Assembly: GCA_000153385.1 (NCBI GenBank)
Contig: CH672375.1
Span: 602,352 to 666,351 of the forward strand
Source: Flavobacteria bacterium BBFL7
GTDB taxonomy: Bacteria; Bacteroidota; Bacteroidia; Flavobacteriales; Flavobacteriaceae
Length of the DNA: 64,000 bases
Direction of reading: 5' to 3'
The notes under the pieces are model-generated. The model ran no database searches. It had not been told where the DNA came from and worked only from the letters and a program-made list of their open reading frames with translations. Positions 63,756 to 64,000 of the stretch are shown here, piece by piece; position 1 is the stretch's first letter, and each line of letters begins with the position of its first letter. The translations under genes were made by a program, and so were the position numbers.

Positions 63756-64000
63756 CTATAGATGAACACTTAACAATTTTGCTTCATTACTAGATTTAAC
63801 CAGCACGTAAGGTACAGCGGCAGGAATTAAAATAGTTTGAGCAGACTCTAATTTGTGATTTACACCGTTGCAATAAACATCACAAGATTCACCTATATTC
63901 ATTAAAACCATAAAACTTTGATGAACATTTACGGCTACACGCTGGCATCCTTTAAAGAATAAGTAATCTGTTGTGAAATATTGATTACGAGCCAGGTTTT
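63756..64000 (-). CDS. manA: Class I mannose-6-phosphate isomerase-like, N-terminus cut off
   Basis: I translated this frame by hand. The minus strand is open from the window edge to a TAG at 63756-63758, reading LARNQYFTTDYLFFKGCQRV, then VNVHQSFMVLMNIGESCDVY and CNGVNHKLESAQTILIPAAV, ending VLVKSSNEAKLLSVHL. Residues of this kind form the C-terminal cupin of type I mannose-6-phosphate isomerases, which interconvert mannose-6-phosphate and fructose-6-phosphate for sugar-nucleotide synthesis. Only about 80 codons are visible and the catalytic cupin lies outside, so the assignment is probable. The gene symbol is tentative. Confidence 0.6.
   Translation of the reverse strand, partial: NLARNQYFTTDYLFFKGCQRVAVNVHQSFMVLMNIGESCDVYCNGVNHKLESAQTILIPAAVPYVLVKSSNEAKLLSVHL

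Overview
The window is from a marine-type member of the Bacteroidota, most likely class Flavobacteriia (a Nonlabens/Dokdonia-like genome). The evidence is AT-rich DNA, a fused secDF, two large proteins with type IX secretion (T9SS) type B sorting domains, the gene order proS / WGN-rich lipoprotein / OmpP1-FadL, several DUF lipoproteins typical of the class, and Bacteroidota-type TAnnTTTG promoter elements. The genus is an inference from pattern memory, not from a search.

Layout. 1-3.9 kb: 3'-truncated proS, a Trp/Gly/Asn-rich lipoprotein and an OmpP1/FadL porin. 4.0-8.6 kb: a 1526-residue T9SS adhesin-like protein with about eight tandem repeats. 8.8-13.0 kb: folE, cysS, yidD, lgt and a DUF192 lipoprotein, all on the + strand. 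13.0-20.7 kb: an accessory island packed with short palindromic repeats. It holds three tandem Rhs C-terminal tip cassettes, each followed by a candidate immunity gene, and is bracketed by two direct copies of a unit made of a GIY-YIG endonuclease gene and a REP-like element. 20.8-23.4 kb: a shorter paralog of the T9SS protein. 23.7-32.0 kb: secDF, a hypothetical exported protein, mdh, a DUF6588-like protein and gyrB. 32.1-38.7 kb: a DUF2911 protein, queE, a HerA/DUF853 ATPase, a lipoprotein, a hydrolase, a Rho_N-domain protein, an AI-2E transporter, a ClpP paralog and a VOC protein. 38.7-46.4 kb (- strand): an amidohydrolase, two small lineage-specific genes (one apparently frameshifted), an outer-membrane beta-barrel and a 1006-residue TPR protein. 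46.5-54.9 kb: ftsE, a glycosyltransferase cluster with a cupin ketoisomerase-like gene, an E2 acyltransferase, another glycosyltransferase and recR. 55-64 kb: a sodium/solute symporter, a CoA-binding protein, a FabH-like enzyme, alkB, a TIGR03643 protein, an SdpR/SdpI-like pair with a hydrolase, a DUF819 transporter, a DUF4369 lipoprotein and a truncated manA-like gene.

The main object of interest is the Rhs tip array at 14.9-20.1 kb. Three modules start with the same 407-bp block (three copies of equal length, no indels seen). The block encodes the last part of an Rhs core and ends at the DPDGRA motif, after which each module has an unrelated C-terminal tip. Immediately downstream of each tip is a small gene for an exported or membrane-anchored protein. 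The core reading frame is interrupted by a stop codon just upstream of the conserved SDHLG motif, so these look like displaced or silent cassettes able to recombine with a full-length Rhs gene outside this window. A second genome-wide signal is the palindrome ACGCTTTCGCGAAAGCGT. It has ten perfect-core copies here, six between genes and four inside genes in different reading frames, plus several near-matches, and it is absent from the interior of the Rhs island.
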